This document shows positions 16,928 through 25,624 of a stretch of 64,000 nucleotides of DNA, in pieces. The translations under genes were made by a program, and so were the position numbers. The stretch's first letter is position 1. Each line of letters starts with the position of its first letter. The stretch lies in the NCBI RefSeq assembly GCF_012767755.2, contig NZ_AP023189.1, positions 3,040,001 to 3,104,000 of the forward strand, in the 5' to 3' direction. Source of the stretch: Pseudomonas tohonis (GTDB lineage Bacteria > Pseudomonadota > Gammaproteobacteria > Pseudomonadales > Pseudomonadaceae). Under the pieces are notes generated by a model. That model saw only the letters and a program-made list of their open reading frames with translations. It ran no database searches and was not told where the DNA came from.

Positions 16928-18355
16928 ATGTCGCAACCGACGCAGAAGCTTCGCTTGAGTGCACTGATCGCCCTGGTGGTGGGTTCGATGATCGGCGGTG
17001 GGATATTTTCATTGCCGCAGAACATGGCCGAGCGGGCCGATGCCGGCGCGATACTGATCGGCTGGTCGATCACCGCGGTCGGCATGCTGATGCTGGCCTT
17101 CGTGTTCCAGACCCTGGCCAACCGCAAGCCGGAATTGAACTCCGGCGTCTACGCGTACGCCAAGGCCGGGTTCGGCGACTACATGGGGTTCTCCTCGGCC
17201 TGGGGCTACTGGATCAGCGCCTGGCTGGGCAACGTCGGCTACTTCGTCCTGCTGTTCAGCACGCTCGGCTATTTCTTCCCGGTGTTCGGCCAGGGCAACA
17301 CGCCGATCGCCATCGGCTGCGCCTCGCTGCTGCTGTGGTCCGTGCACTTCCTGGTGATGCGCGGGATCAAGGAAGCGGCGTTCATCAACCAGCTGACCAC
17401 CGTGGCCAAGGTGGTGCCGCTGGTGATGTTCATCGTCATCGCCGCCGTCGCCTTCAAGGCCGATGTCTTCACCCGCGACATCTGGGGCAGCAGCAACCCG
17501 AAGTTCGGCAGCGTGATGGAGCAGGTGCGCAACATGATGCTGGTGACGGTGTTCGTCTTCATCGGCATCGAGGGGGCCAGCGTGTATTCGGCGAGGGCGG
17601 AGAAGCGCGCCGACGTGGGGCGCGCCACCGTCATCGGTTTCCTCGGGGTGCTGGCGCTGCTGGTGCTGGTGAACCTGCTGTCGCTCGGCATCATGAGCCA
17701 GCCTGAACTCGCGCAGCTGCAGAACCCGTCGCTGGCGGCGGTGCTGGAGCACATAGTCGGCCCCTGGGGCGCGTTGCTGATCAGCGTCGGGCTGGCCATC
17801 TCCCTGCTCGGGGCCTTGCTGTCATGGGCGCTGCTCTGCGCGGAAATCCTCTACGCCACGGCCAGGGACCGGACCATGCCGGCATTCCTCAGCCGGGAGA
17901 ACGCCCAGCACGTGCCGGTCAACGCCCTGTGGCTGACCAATGGGATGATCCAGCTGTTCCTGCTGATCACGCTGTTCTCCGCCGGGACCTACACCAGCCT
18001 GATCTACCTCGCGTCATCGATGATCCTGGTGCCGTACCTGTGGTCCGCCGCCTATGCGCTGCTGCTGAGCCAGCGCGGCGAGACCTACGAGGAGGCCGCC
18101 GGGGAGCGCACGCGCGACATGTTCGTCAGCGGCATCGCGCTGAGCTACGCGGTGTGGCTGCTGTACGCCGGCGGGGTGAAGTACCTGCTGCTTTCGGCCC
18201 TGCTCTACGCGCCCGGGGTGCTGCTGTTCGCCAAGGCCAAGCACGAGCAGGGCGAACCGCTGTTCACGGCGATCGAGAGGGGCATCTTCGCCTGCGTGAT
18301 CCTGGGCGCCGGGGTGGCGGCCTATGGCCTGTACAGCGGGTTGCTGACGTTGTGA
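16928..18355 (+). CDS. APC-superfamily basic amino acid / polyamine antiporter, ArcD-like
   Basis: A 475-residue inner-membrane protein with about 12-13 hydrophobic segments. The start LSALIALVVGSMIGGGIFSLPQNMA is the conserved first-helix signature of the basic amino acid/polyamine antiporter family, and length matches ArcD (about 480). The likely activity is exchange of arginine with ornithine or a related pair. It is not next to arcABC genes and I find no Anr-type TTGAT-N4-ATCAA box in the 224 bp upstream, so anaerobic arginine deiminase use is not indicated. GGGGAGCCGAGGGA precedes the ATG. The following BRCT gene is 156 bp away. Confidence 0.85.
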   Translation: MSQPTQKLRLSALIALVVGSMIGGGIFSLPQNMAERADAGAILIGWSITAVGMLMLAFVFQTLANRKPELNSGVYAYAKAGFGDYMGFSSAWGYWISAWLGNVGYFVLLFSTLGYFFPVFGQGNTPIAIGCASLLLWSVHFLVMRGIKEAAFINQLTTVAKVVPLVMFIVIAAVAFKADVFTRDIWGSSNPKFGSVMEQVRNMMLVTVFVFIGIEGASVYSARAEKRADVGRATVIGFLGVLALLVLVNLLSLGIMSQPELAQLQNPSLAAVLEHIVGPWGALLISVGLAISLLGALLSWALLCAEILYATARDRTMPAFLSRENAQHVPVNALWLTNGMIQLFLLITLFSAGTYTSLIYLASSMILVPYLWSAAYALLLSQRGETYEEAAGERTRDMFVSGIALSYAVWLLYAGGVKYLLLSALLYAPGVLLFAKAKHEQGEPLFTAIERGIFACVILGAGVAAYGLYSGLLTL

Positions 18356-18511
18356 GGCGAGCGAAGAGAGCCGGGACAGGGTGGCGATGAGCGCCAGCCG
18401 CGAAAGCACGCGGAGTTCGGTGTGATTTGCGCGGCTGCCTCACGGAATTTTCCCGCGCTTTGCCGCACGCTCGCCGTCCAGCACCAGGCCGACACTTCAC
18501 GGAAGAACCCC

Positions 18512-19843
18512 ATGTCATCGCTCTCTCTGAACCTGTACATGAAAGCGGACGGCGCCGCCGCGCAGGAAGCCATCCGCACCTTCGTGCGCCACGTGAACGC
18601 GCAGGACTACGCGGCGGTGGAGGCGATGGACGTCGAGGAGACGCTCTACGACGTCGACGACATCTTCGCGGCGGCCATCACCCTGCGCGAGAGGGAGGGG
18701 CTCTTCCACCTGGAATTCGAGTCGGCCAGCTCCCTGGAGGTCGAGCTGCTGGTGGCGTTCTTCCATTTCCTGGGGGCGACCGAGATCGAGATCAGCGCCT
18801 TCGACTCAAGCACCGCGGAAACCTTCTACATGGATGATGCGTGCGAGTACTTCGACGACCATGCCGCGCGGCCCTGGCGCTGGCTGCCTTCGCCGGCCTC
18901 CGGCTTCGTCGGCCGGCACGTGGTGGTCACCGGTGCCTTCAGGGACTACACCCGGCCGCAACTGGAGGCGCTGATCGCCCAGAAGGGCGGCATCATCCAG
19001 AAGTCCGTCAACGGCAAGACCACGCTGCTGGTGATGGGCAGCAAGCCGGGTGCCGACAAGACCGGCAAGGCCGAAGCCCTTGGCGTCAGGACCATGGACG
19101 AGGACGAGCTGCTGGATGTGCTGGCAGGTGGCGAGACGCTTTCGGTCGATCCCGAGGCGCTTTCGCCGGAGCAGCAAGACGGCCCCGTCATCGCCTACCA
19201 GTACTGCTTCCCGGACAAGGACGCCCCGGTCGTCTCGCTGCCCGGCGAGGTACTCGAAGACCTGCTCGCCGTGCTGCGTGGGTGCGGCTACCTCAACGAG
19301 CACTACTATCAGGCGCAGCTCGAAAGCGCGCGGGAGTGGCACCCGGGTTTGGCTGCGAAGTTCAAGGCGTATCGGCATGCGCGGGACATCCCGGCCGAAC
19401 TGCGTGGCCCGCTGGACCCGCAGACGGCATGGGACATCTCCCATCTCTTCCGCGAACACAACACCAAGATCACCAGCTACGCGCCCCACATCTACGGCGC
19501 CGACGAGAAGGGGGACGGCCATGCGCTGGCGCAGATCGCCGCCTACTCGGGGCTGCCGCTGGAGGACATCCAGTACCAGAGCAAGCCGGGCACCCAGGGC
19601 AGCTTCACGCTGAGCTGCCGGTTCGAAGGCAGGCCCTACAGCGTGTCGTTCAAGTTCTCCGAGAACACCTTTCCCAAGCCGTTCCTGCGGCTGCTGCACG
19701 ACATGGCCTCGGAGAGCGAGGCGTGGGACTTCATCTTCCACACGCGCCCTGGCGAGCCCTCGTACGCGGTGATACCCCGTGCGCTGGCGCAAGGGATGGC
19801 GCGGCACGGTTTTCTCAAGCCCCTGCATACGCGGGCTATTTGA
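18512..19843 (+). CDS. BRCT-domain protein of unknown function
   Basis: A 443-residue cytoplasmic protein. The middle (about residues 130-205) is a BRCT domain like that at the end of bacterial NAD-dependent DNA ligase: GRHVVVTGAFRDYTRPQLEALIAQKGG, then GKTTLLVMGSKPGADKTGKAEALGVRTMDEDELLDVL. There is no ligase or nuclease domain beside it. The N-terminal 125 residues (acidic, ending FYMDDACEYFDDH) and the C-terminal 220 residues are not recognised. The start is chosen at 18512 (GGAAG ahead of ATG; the upstream extension has poor coding character). BRCT domains bind phosphopeptides or DNA ends, so a DNA-damage or regulatory role is conceivable, nothing more. Confidence 0.8.
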   Translation: MSSLSLNLYMKADGAAAQEAIRTFVRHVNAQDYAAVEAMDVEETLYDVDDIFAAAITLREREGLFHLEFESASSLEVELLVAFFHFLGATEIEISAFDSSTAETFYMDDACEYFDDHAARPWRWLPSPASGFVGRHVVVTGAFRDYTRPQLEALIAQKGGIIQKSVNGKTTLLVMGSKPGADKTGKAEALGVRTMDEDELLDVLAGGETLSVDPEALSPEQQDGPVIAYQYCFPDKDAPVVSLPGEVLEDLLAVLRGCGYLNEHYYQAQLESAREWHPGLAAKFKAYRHARDIPAELRGPLDPQTAWDISHLFREHNTKITSYAPHIYGADEKGDGHALAQIAAYSGLPLEDIQYQSKPGTQGSFTLSCRFEGRPYSVSFKFSENTFPKPFLRLLHDMASESEAWDFIFHTRPGEPSYAVIPRALAQGMARHGFLKPLHTRAI

Positions 19844-19881
19844 GCGCGGGTGGGCGAGTAGCTGGGTGAGGAAGTTGCACC

Positions 19882-20646
19882 TCACTTTACCTCTGCGGTT
19901 GCGGTGCTTGGTGATTGCAATTCGGGTATCAGTTTCTTCTCTGCCACCAGCGCTTTCAGCGTGGCTGTGCCAGTGGCGTTTGGTGGTGGAAAGAACGGCA
20001 TGATCTTGCCGACGTCAGCGTTGATCATGGTGGCGATGATCACGCCACCGATAAGGCCTCCTGCCGCTCCTGCACCCGCTGCCTGTCCATAACTCACGGA
20101 GTTGGAATTAGCGATGCTTCTGCTCACTGAGGCCACAGCCGCACCACTGATAGCACCGCCTACGGCTAGCGCGACGACACTGATCTTCTCGCTATGGGGT
20201 TCCCTGATGGCAGCGACTTTAGTGCAGTCGGTATCGAGCCACTCCGGCACGCTTGGCGCATCACTGGTGGAGAAGTAGTAGTAGAGAGTTATCGGGGCCG
20301 TAGGGTCGTTGGGCACATAGAAGCCGCCGTCTCTTGTCCGCGGCGCATTGAGCATCGGCCGCCCCTCATCGTCCTGAAGGGAAAGGGCGCCTGGTGGTGC
20401 CCGGTAGTAAGTCCCTTTAGCGTCGACCTTCTCCGACCAGTACGGGCCTTTTTCCAGGCGGGTGGTCCAGGGTATGTCGAACATGCCGAGGGTCTCTGTA
20501 TATGAGAGGGGTTTGTCCAGGTACACACAGGAAATTTGCGTGGGGGCCGCCAGGTCGTCGGGTTTGATAGCCGTGGCGCAGCCCTGCAGAAAAACGGCTA
20601 CGAGCAGAGTCAGATAGGCAAAGCAGTCAGTCAGATTCTTTTGCAT
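19882..20646 (-). CDS. Predicted lipoprotein with glycine-rich segment, unknown function
   Basis: A 254-residue protein. The start at 20646 has AAGGAAGGGTG upstream and gives a lipoprotein signal (MQKNLTDCFAYLTLLVAVFLQGC, Cys 23). Residues about 155-200 form a hydrophobic Gly/Ala-rich stretch ([19 protein letters not shown] and GAGAAGGLIGGVIIATMI) that could be one or two glycine-zipper membrane segments. Base composition is visibly lower in G+C than in the genes around it, and codon use is less biased, so recent acquisition is possible. No recognised family. Convergent with the BRCT gene (38 bp gap). Confidence 0.7.
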   Translation of the reverse strand: MQKNLTDCFAYLTLLVAVFLQGCATAIKPDDLAAPTQISCVYLDKPLSYTETLGMFDIPWTTRLEKGPYWSEKVDAKGTYYRAPPGALSLQDDEGRPMLNAPRTRDGGFYVPNDPTAPITLYYYFSTSDAPSVPEWLDTDCTKVAAIREPHSEKISVVALAVGGAISGAAVASVSRSIANSNSVSYGQAAGAGAAGGLIGGVIIATMINADVGKIMPFFPPPNATGTATLKALVAEKKLIPELQSPSTATAEVK

Positions 20647-20843
20647 CACCCTTCCTTGTGAGCGGTTGCTTCTCATGTTCCCTCGTTGCGAGAGAGGGGC
20701 AAAATTACTAGGCCGATATCGGCTCTGTCTACCTAAGCGATGATCTGTGACTATTCGTGGAATCCCATCAAAAAGGCGCTCTGGCAGGTCGTTAAGATCG
20801 GCCACCCGTTGCATCTCCACGCCGCTCCAGCGGACCCTTGCCC

Positions 20844-21383
20844 ATGGCTCGAATACTCTTCAGAACTCCGCGTCTCCACTGCCGTCATTGGCGCATCGAG
20901 GACCTCGATGCGCTCCACACCGTCTACTCCGACCCTGAGGCCATGCGTTGGGTCGGCGATGGGCAGCCAATTGATCGAGCCGCGTGCGAGGCGTGGTTCG
21001 ACATGACCCAGGCGAACTACCGCACCCGGGGTTACGGGATGTTTGCCCTTGAGAGCCTTGACTCAGGGGCGCTCGTCGGCTTCTGTGGCCTGGTCCACCC
21101 TGGTGGGCAGGCCGAGCCGGAGGTGAAATACGCCTTCCTGCGTTCGAGCTGGGGGCTAGGCCTGGCGAGTGAAGCGGTCCCGGCGTTGCTGGCCTACGGT
21201 CACGAGAAACATGGGCTTGCGAGAATCATCGCCACGGTCGCACCGGAGAACCTGGCCTCCCAGCGTGTCCTCATCAAGGCCGGCATGTGGCTGGTCGGGC
21301 AGCGCCAAGGTGAAGACGGCTCGCTGGACACTCTCTACGAGTGGCGTGCGCCGGACAGCGCTTCGCCCCGGCATTACGGCTGA
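20844..21383 (+). CDS. GNAT family N-acetyltransferase, RimJ/RimL type
   Basis: A 179-residue protein beginning MARILFRTPRLHCRHWRIEDLDAL, typical of the RimJ/RimL/Acetyltransf_3 branch. The acetyl-CoA region is WGLGLASEAVPALLAYGHEKHG (G-L-A-S-E-A) and the C-terminal signature is ARIIATVAPENLASQRVLIKAGM. A TTG two codons upstream is possible but the ATG is preferred. Substrates in this branch range from ribosomal proteins to small molecules; not predictable here. Confidence 0.83.
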   Translation: MARILFRTPRLHCRHWRIEDLDALHTVYSDPEAMRWVGDGQPIDRAACEAWFDMTQANYRTRGYGMFALESLDSGALVGFCGLVHPGGQAEPEVKYAFLRSSWGLGLASEAVPALLAYGHEKHGLARIIATVAPENLASQRVLIKAGMWLVGQRQGEDGSLDTLYEWRAPDSASPRHYG

Positions 21384-21415
21384 GCGCGTGTGGTCCTGCT
21401 CGCGCTCGCACCCAC

Positions 21416-22594
21416 CTATCTCTCGATCGTAGTCGCCATCGCCACCATCGCGGGAATCCTGCTGCGCCGGTTCGCCTCGTTCGCCAGCTGGCGTTCTTCC
21501 TCGCTGGCGAAGTCACGGTCCCAGGCCAGCACCTTGGGCGTCATCAGGTGGTGCCACAGCGGCGGGATCATCGCCACCAGGATGGTGGTCAGGTAGCCGC
21601 CGATCATCATCGGTGCGTCCGGGAAGGGGCGTAGGTCCTGGTAGGGCACTTCGCCCTGGGCATGGTGATGGGAGTGGCGGGTCAGGTTGAACATGGCCCA
21701 GGAGCTGATGCGCCGGTTGGTGTTCCAGGAGTGGCGAGGCTGCACCGGGGTGGCCGGGTTGCGGACCATGCCGTAGTGCTCCATGTAGTTGACGATCTCC
21801 AGCAATGCCTTCCCCCACAGCGCGCAGGCCACGAAGAACAGCGCCGCCGGCCAGCCGCCGATGCCGAAGGCGACCGCCACCAGCAGCAGGCTCATGCCAT
21901 GGCCGCGCAGCACGGCGTTGTGCCAGCCGAACAGGCTCTGCCCCTTGCGGGCGAGCCGGCGCCTTTCGATGCGCCAGGCGCTCAGGTTGCCCTTGAGCGT
22001 CGAGGCGAGCACATGGACATAGACGTTGCGCCCACGGGGTGCCGTGGCCGGGTCTTCGGTGGTGGAGACGTAGCGGTGGTGGCCATAGACGTGCTCGATG
22101 GAGAACACCGTGTCGAAGCTGAAGGCCAGCAGCCAGCGCCCGATCAGCAGGGAGACCCGGTCCCAGGTGCGATGGGTGAGTTCGTGGGCGGTGATGGTGC
22201 CGATCATGCCGATCATCAGCCCGGTGAGCAGCCAGGCGGAGAGGTGGTGGCCGAAGGTGGTGGCGTCGCGGGCGGCGAGCAGGTCATGACCGCTCAGGCG
22301 GCCCAGGGCGGCGCCGAAGCCCAGCGGGTCGCCCTCGCTGGCGCTCCAGAGCGCCGTGAAGACGATCAGGCCCAGCAGTGGCAGGGCCAGCCAGAGCTGG
22401 GCGGTGAGGATGGCCGGGTACTTGAAGCGTGGGGTGCTGGTGTCGTCCCCCGCGAACGCATCGCCGATCAGGTAGAAGGCCAGGACGGCCAGCAGCCCAC
22501 CGGTCGTCCAGGGGCCGCCGGCGAGCAGCGACAGCACGGCGAGCAGCCCGACGAAGTGGAACAGGAAGAATTTGAGGTAGTGCAACGGATTCAT
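21416..22594 (-). CDS. Membrane di-iron hydroxylase, AlkB/XylM-like (alkane or aryl-methyl monooxygenase)
   Basis: A 392-residue integral membrane protein with about six hydrophobic segments and the histidine boxes of the AlkB/XylM/fatty acid desaturase superfamily: AHELTHR, EHVYGHHRYVST, NYMEHYG and TRHSHHHAQG. The NYMEHYG motif is shared with alkane 1-monooxygenases and xylene monooxygenase. The enzyme would hydroxylate a terminal methyl group using O2 and electrons from the reductase encoded 22 bp upstream. Length fits AlkB (about 400) and XylM (about 370). The start at 22594 follows a weak AAGAGAAA site. No rubredoxin gene is present, unlike classic alkB clusters; the fused 2Fe-2S reductase resembles the XylMA arrangement. 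Substrate not determined. Confidence 0.85.
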   Translation of the reverse strand: MNPLHYLKFFLFHFVGLLAVLSLLAGGPWTTGGLLAVLAFYLIGDAFAGDDTSTPRFKYPAILTAQLWLALPLLGLIVFTALWSASEGDPLGFGAALGRLSGHDLLAARDATTFGHHLSAWLLTGLMIGMIGTITAHELTHRTWDRVSLLIGRWLLAFSFDTVFSIEHVYGHHRYVSTTEDPATAPRGRNVYVHVLASTLKGNLSAWRIERRRLARKGQSLFGWHNAVLRGHGMSLLLVAVAFGIGGWPAALFFVACALWGKALLEIVNYMEHYGMVRNPATPVQPRHSWNTNRRISSWAMFNLTRHSHHHAQGEVPYQDLRPFPDAPMMIGGYLTTILVAMIPPLWHHLMTPKVLAWDRDFASEEERQLANEANRRSRIPAMVAMATTIER

Positions 22595-22616
22595 GGCGGT
22601 TTCTCTTGTTGTAGGT

Positions 22617-23651
22617 TCAGGCGCCAACGGTCGCCGGGTGCGGGGCCGTGGTGAAGCGGTCGGCGTGGAGGGCGCCGGGTGGCAGCCCCAGCTCGCGGAG
22701 CAGGGCGGTGGCGCTGTCGATCATCCCGGGCGGGCCGCACAGGTAGGCGTGCGCACCCGTCTCCAGCAGCGCCGGGATGTGCTCGGTGACCAGGCCGCGT
22801 GCGCCGCTCCAGCGCGTATCCGGTGTGCTCTCCGACAGCACCGGGACGAAGCGGAAGGGGGCGGGCCACTGCGCGGCGAGGCTGGCGATTTCCTCCAGGG
22901 CGTAGAGGTCGTGCTCCTGGCGCGCGCCGAACAGCAGCGTGGCGGGGCGCCCGGGGTTGCCGGCCAGGGCGCCCTGCAGGATCGCCAGCAAGGGGGCGAG
23001 GCCGCTGCCACCGCCCACCATCAGCAGCGGTGCTGCCGAAGGACGCAGGTGGAACTCGCCCTGCGGCCCCTCCAGGCTCAGGCCCTGGCCGAGCAGCGAG
23101 CGCTCGTCGACCAGGCCGGTGAACGATCCGCCGGGCACCTTGCGGATGAAGAAGGCCACCTGGCCATCCGGGCGCGGGGGCGTGGCGAAGGAGAACAGCC
23201 GTGGCTGGCCGGGCAAGGCATCGAGCGTCAGCGCCGCGTACTGGCCCGCCTTGTAGGGCAACGCTTCCTGCAACTGCACGACCAGCCTGGTGATGTCGTG
23301 GGTGAGTCTCGCCTGGCCGATGACCTTGCCACGCACCCGGCGCATGGCCGTGTGGCGTGTGAGGTCGACCTCGATGCGCAGGTCCCCCAGCGGCACGCTC
23401 TGGCAGGCGAGGATGTAGCCCTGGTCGAGCGCCTCGTCGTCGAGGATGTAGCTGGCCTCGGTCAGCTCGCGCACGCGGCCCGCTACCAGCCGGCACTTGC
23501 AGGTGGCGCAACCGCCGACACGGCAGCTGTGGGGGAAGTCGATACCGTGGCGCAATGCGGCGTGCAGCAGGGTCTCCCTGGGGTTCGCCCTGATCTCGAC
23601 ATCGTTGACCCGCACGGTGCTCGGGCGACGCCTGGAAAGGAATGCAAACAT
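22617..23651 (-). CDS. NAD(P)H:ferredoxin-type reductase with N-terminal 2Fe-2S domain (XylA/AlkB electron donor)
   Basis: A 344-residue flavo-iron-sulfur protein. Residues 1-95 are a plant-type ferredoxin with cluster cysteines C43, C48, C51 (CRVGGCATC) and one in YILACQS. Residues about 105-205 are an FAD domain (RLFSFATP is the flavin motif) and about 210-335 the NAD domain (LLMVGGGSGLAPLLAIL, ending in YLCGPPGMID). This order, ferredoxin first, is that of XylA and methane/toluene monooxygenase reductases. It is first in a two-gene operon with the membrane hydroxylase and is divergent from an AraC regulator. Confidence 0.9.
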   Translation of the reverse strand: MFAFLSRRRPSTVRVNDVEIRANPRETLLHAALRHGIDFPHSCRVGGCATCKCRLVAGRVRELTEASYILDDEALDQGYILACQSVPLGDLRIEVDLTRHTAMRRVRGKVIGQARLTHDITRLVVQLQEALPYKAGQYAALTLDALPGQPRLFSFATPPRPDGQVAFFIRKVPGGSFTGLVDERSLLGQGLSLEGPQGEFHLRPSAAPLLMVGGGSGLAPLLAILQGALAGNPGRPATLLFGARQEHDLYALEEIASLAAQWPAPFRFVPVLSESTPDTRWSGARGLVTEHIPALLETGAHAYLCGPPGMIDSATALLRELGLPPGALHADRFTTAPHPATVGA

Positions 23652-23726
23652 GCGTCCTCCTGTTGTGATTGTTAGGTCGGGACGGCTGAATCCTAGGGGC
23701 GTTGCGTGCTACCCGGAGAGGGCCTC

Positions 23727-23756
23727 AATTGACATTGTGGGGGTCATTAATTGACA
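23727..23756. promoter_or_regulatory. Direct-repeat operator candidate for the AraC regulator
   Basis: AATTGACA occurs at 23727-23734 and again at 23749-23756, both in the same orientation and 22 bp apart, i.e. two helical turns. The pair lies in the 144 bp between the divergent regulator and reductase genes. AraC-family activators typically bind such direct repeats next to the -35 region. The second copy overlaps the TTG that opens the longer regulator frame, which argues for the later ATG as real start. Confidence 0.5.
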
Positions 23757-23795
23757 CTTTTTTCCCTGCCCAACCCCCGCGAAATACAGACGCCG

Positions 23796-24809
23796 ATGCC
23801 TGACTTCCTGCTCCCCGTGCAGTACCTGCGACAGATCGCCGAGCAACTGCGGGTGATGGGCGTGGCGCCCGCCGAGTGGCTCGGCCATTGCGGCGTTGGG
23901 CTCGAACAGCTGGATGACCCGCACTACCAGCCCCGGGTCGAGCTGTTCGGCGAACTCATCCAGCAGGCGTTGCGCTTGAGCGAGCAGCCGGCGCTGGGGC
24001 TGCTGATCGGCGAGCGGCTGGGTGTCGGCACCCATGGCGCACTCGGTTTCGCCGCGCTTCAGGGCGGCTCGCTGCGCCAGGTCGTCGAGCTGCTGGAGCG
24101 CTACCTCGCCGTGCGCATCACCCTGGTGCGGGTGCAGCTCGAACAGGATGAGGCGACGCAGCAGGAGCACCTGCGCTTCGTGGCCACCCATCCGCTCGGG
24201 GCGATCGAGCAGACGGTGATCGAGGCGGTGATGCTGGCGGTGAAGAACATCTTCGACGCCATCACCCCGGGCGGCGGGGCGATCAGTCGGATCAGCCTCC
24301 CGTTCCCCGAGCCGGCCTACGCCGAGCTGGCCAGCCAGATGTACGGCTGTACCGTGTGCTACGCGCAACCCCGGGCCGCCTTCACCCTCACCACGGCGCT
24401 GCTGGATACGCCGCTGCGCATGGCCGACCCGGCCGCCTTCCGGGAGGCGGAGCTGATCTGCCAGCGCGAGCTGAGGAAACTGGGGGAAACGAGCTCCCTG
24501 GGGGCCCGGGTCCGCCGGCTCATCCTGGAGCGGCAGAACGCCTTCCCGAGCCTGGTCGTCACTGCGCGTCTTCTGTGCATGACATCGCGCACGCTGCACC
24601 GCCGCCTGCTGGCCGAGGGCACCAGCTTCAAGCAGGTGCTCAAGGAAGTCCGCCATGCGCTCGCCCTGGAGCACATCAGGGCCGGGCGGCTCTCGGTGGA
24701 GGAAATCGCCCAGGTGCTCGGCTATAGCGACGTGGCCAACTTCCGGCGGGCGTTCAGGCAATGGGAAGGCGTGGCACCCTCGGAGTACCTGCGGGTGAAG
24801 GCGACGTAG
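23796..24809 (+). CDS. AraC-family transcriptional regulator (Arabinose_bd-like N-terminal domain)
   Basis: A 337-residue regulator of the OruR/ArgR-like type: an N-terminal Arabinose_bd-like sensor (LPVQYLRQIAEQLRVMGV, GLLIGERLGVGTHGALGFA) and a C-terminal AraC HTH (LCMTSRTLHRRLLAEGTSFKQVL, VEEIAQVLGYSDVANFRRAFRQWEG). The ATG at 23796 is preferred; the frame extends to a TTG at 23751 that sits inside a probable operator. It is divergent from the hydroxylase-reductase operon and is most likely its activator. Confidence 0.86.
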   Translation: MPDFLLPVQYLRQIAEQLRVMGVAPAEWLGHCGVGLEQLDDPHYQPRVELFGELIQQALRLSEQPALGLLIGERLGVGTHGALGFAALQGGSLRQVVELLERYLAVRITLVRVQLEQDEATQQEHLRFVATHPLGAIEQTVIEAVMLAVKNIFDAITPGGGAISRISLPFPEPAYAELASQMYGCTVCYAQPRAAFTLTTALLDTPLRMADPAAFREAELICQRELRKLGETSSLGARVRRLILERQNAFPSLVVTARLLCMTSRTLHRRLLAEGTSFKQVLKEVRHALALEHIRAGRLSVEEIAQVLGYSDVANFRRAFRQWEGVAPSEYLRVKAT

Positions 24810-24869
24810 CCGCTGCGTAGGGGGCGCTCCGAGAGCGCGAGGATGGCCTCTGTCCAGCGAGGCCGGCGC

Positions 24870-24920
24870 GCCCGCCCTGTGCAAAGACAGTGGGGCGTGC
24901 AGGGGCGGGCGGGGTGTTTT
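24870..24920 (+). terminator. Possible terminator after the AraC gene
   Basis: CGCCCGCCC (24870-24878) can pair with GGGCGGGCG (24904-24912); the loop is long (25 nt) and GGGTGTTTT follows. It lies in the convergent gap between two genes. Confidence 0.35.
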
Positions 24921-24930
24921 CGGCGGCGGC

Positions 24931-25467
24931 CTATTTAGTGGTGTGGTCGCGGCCCCACAGGCGCACCGACTTCGGCCCTTCCACCGGGCCCTGGAACAGG
25001 AACTTCTGGCGTACGCCGGTCTTCGGCGGCACGGTGACTTCATCGACGTTTTCCATCGGCACCAGGTTGGTGGAGTAGTCGTCCTGGTCAATGGCCAGCA
25101 GGGCGCCGTTCTGGGTGAGGTTGATCAGGCGCACCGGCTTGTCGGTGAGGTTCTTGAAGCCGAACAGGACGCTGAGATTGTCGTCGACGGCTTCGACCTT
25201 CAGCAGCTTGACCTCGACCTTGCCCTCCAGCTGGTCGAGCTGGGAGATGACGAGGGCGCCGTCCGCGCCCTGGGCGGACTCACGGCCTTCCGTGACGCCT
25301 TCCGAAGCGCCGCCCAGCAGGTTCTTGCCGGCGGAGATAGCGGTCGAGACCGCGGCCTTGGCCGACTCCTTGAGGGTGCTGGTGCTCTCTGCCGGCTCTT
25401 CGGCGAATGCGGTGCCCGCAGCCAGCAGCAGCGCCAACGCGATTCCGCTCCGTGAGTAGTTGCCCAT
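24931..25467 (-). CDS. Exported protein of unknown function
   Basis: A 178-residue protein with AAGGAGCGACAAGC before the ATG at 25467 and a signal peptide (MGNYSRSGIALALLLAAGTAFA). The first half is Ala/Ser/Glu-rich and helical (STLKESAKAAVSTAISAGKNLLGGA). The second half looks like a beta-sandwich: VKLLKVEAVDDNLSVLFGFKNLTDKPVRLINL, a pattern of small periplasmic domains that describe 'additional effects' on ligands. No recognised family name. Transcribed toward the AraC gene; the TetR gene upstream is on the same strand 157 bp away. Confidence 0.75.
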   Translation of the reverse strand: MGNYSRSGIALALLLAAGTAFAEEPAESTSTLKESAKAAVSTAISAGKNLLGGASEGVTEGRESAQGADGALVISQLDQLEGKVEVKLLKVEAVDDNLSVLFGFKNLTDKPVRLINLTQNGALLAIDQDDYSTNLVPMENVDEVTVPPKTGVRQKFLFQGPVEGPKSVRLWGRDHTTK

Positions 25468-25624
25468 GCTTGTCGCTCCTTTGTCAGCGTTGATCGGCCA
25501 GATGGTCCGGGCGGCTTTTTTAGCACAGGCACGGCCGGAAAACAGCCGAGCGCATCCAACTCGGCGGCTTTGTTTTCGTGCAGTGGTGTTCCGTTCGTTG
25601 CGTGCCACTTGACTCCGCAGCGAC

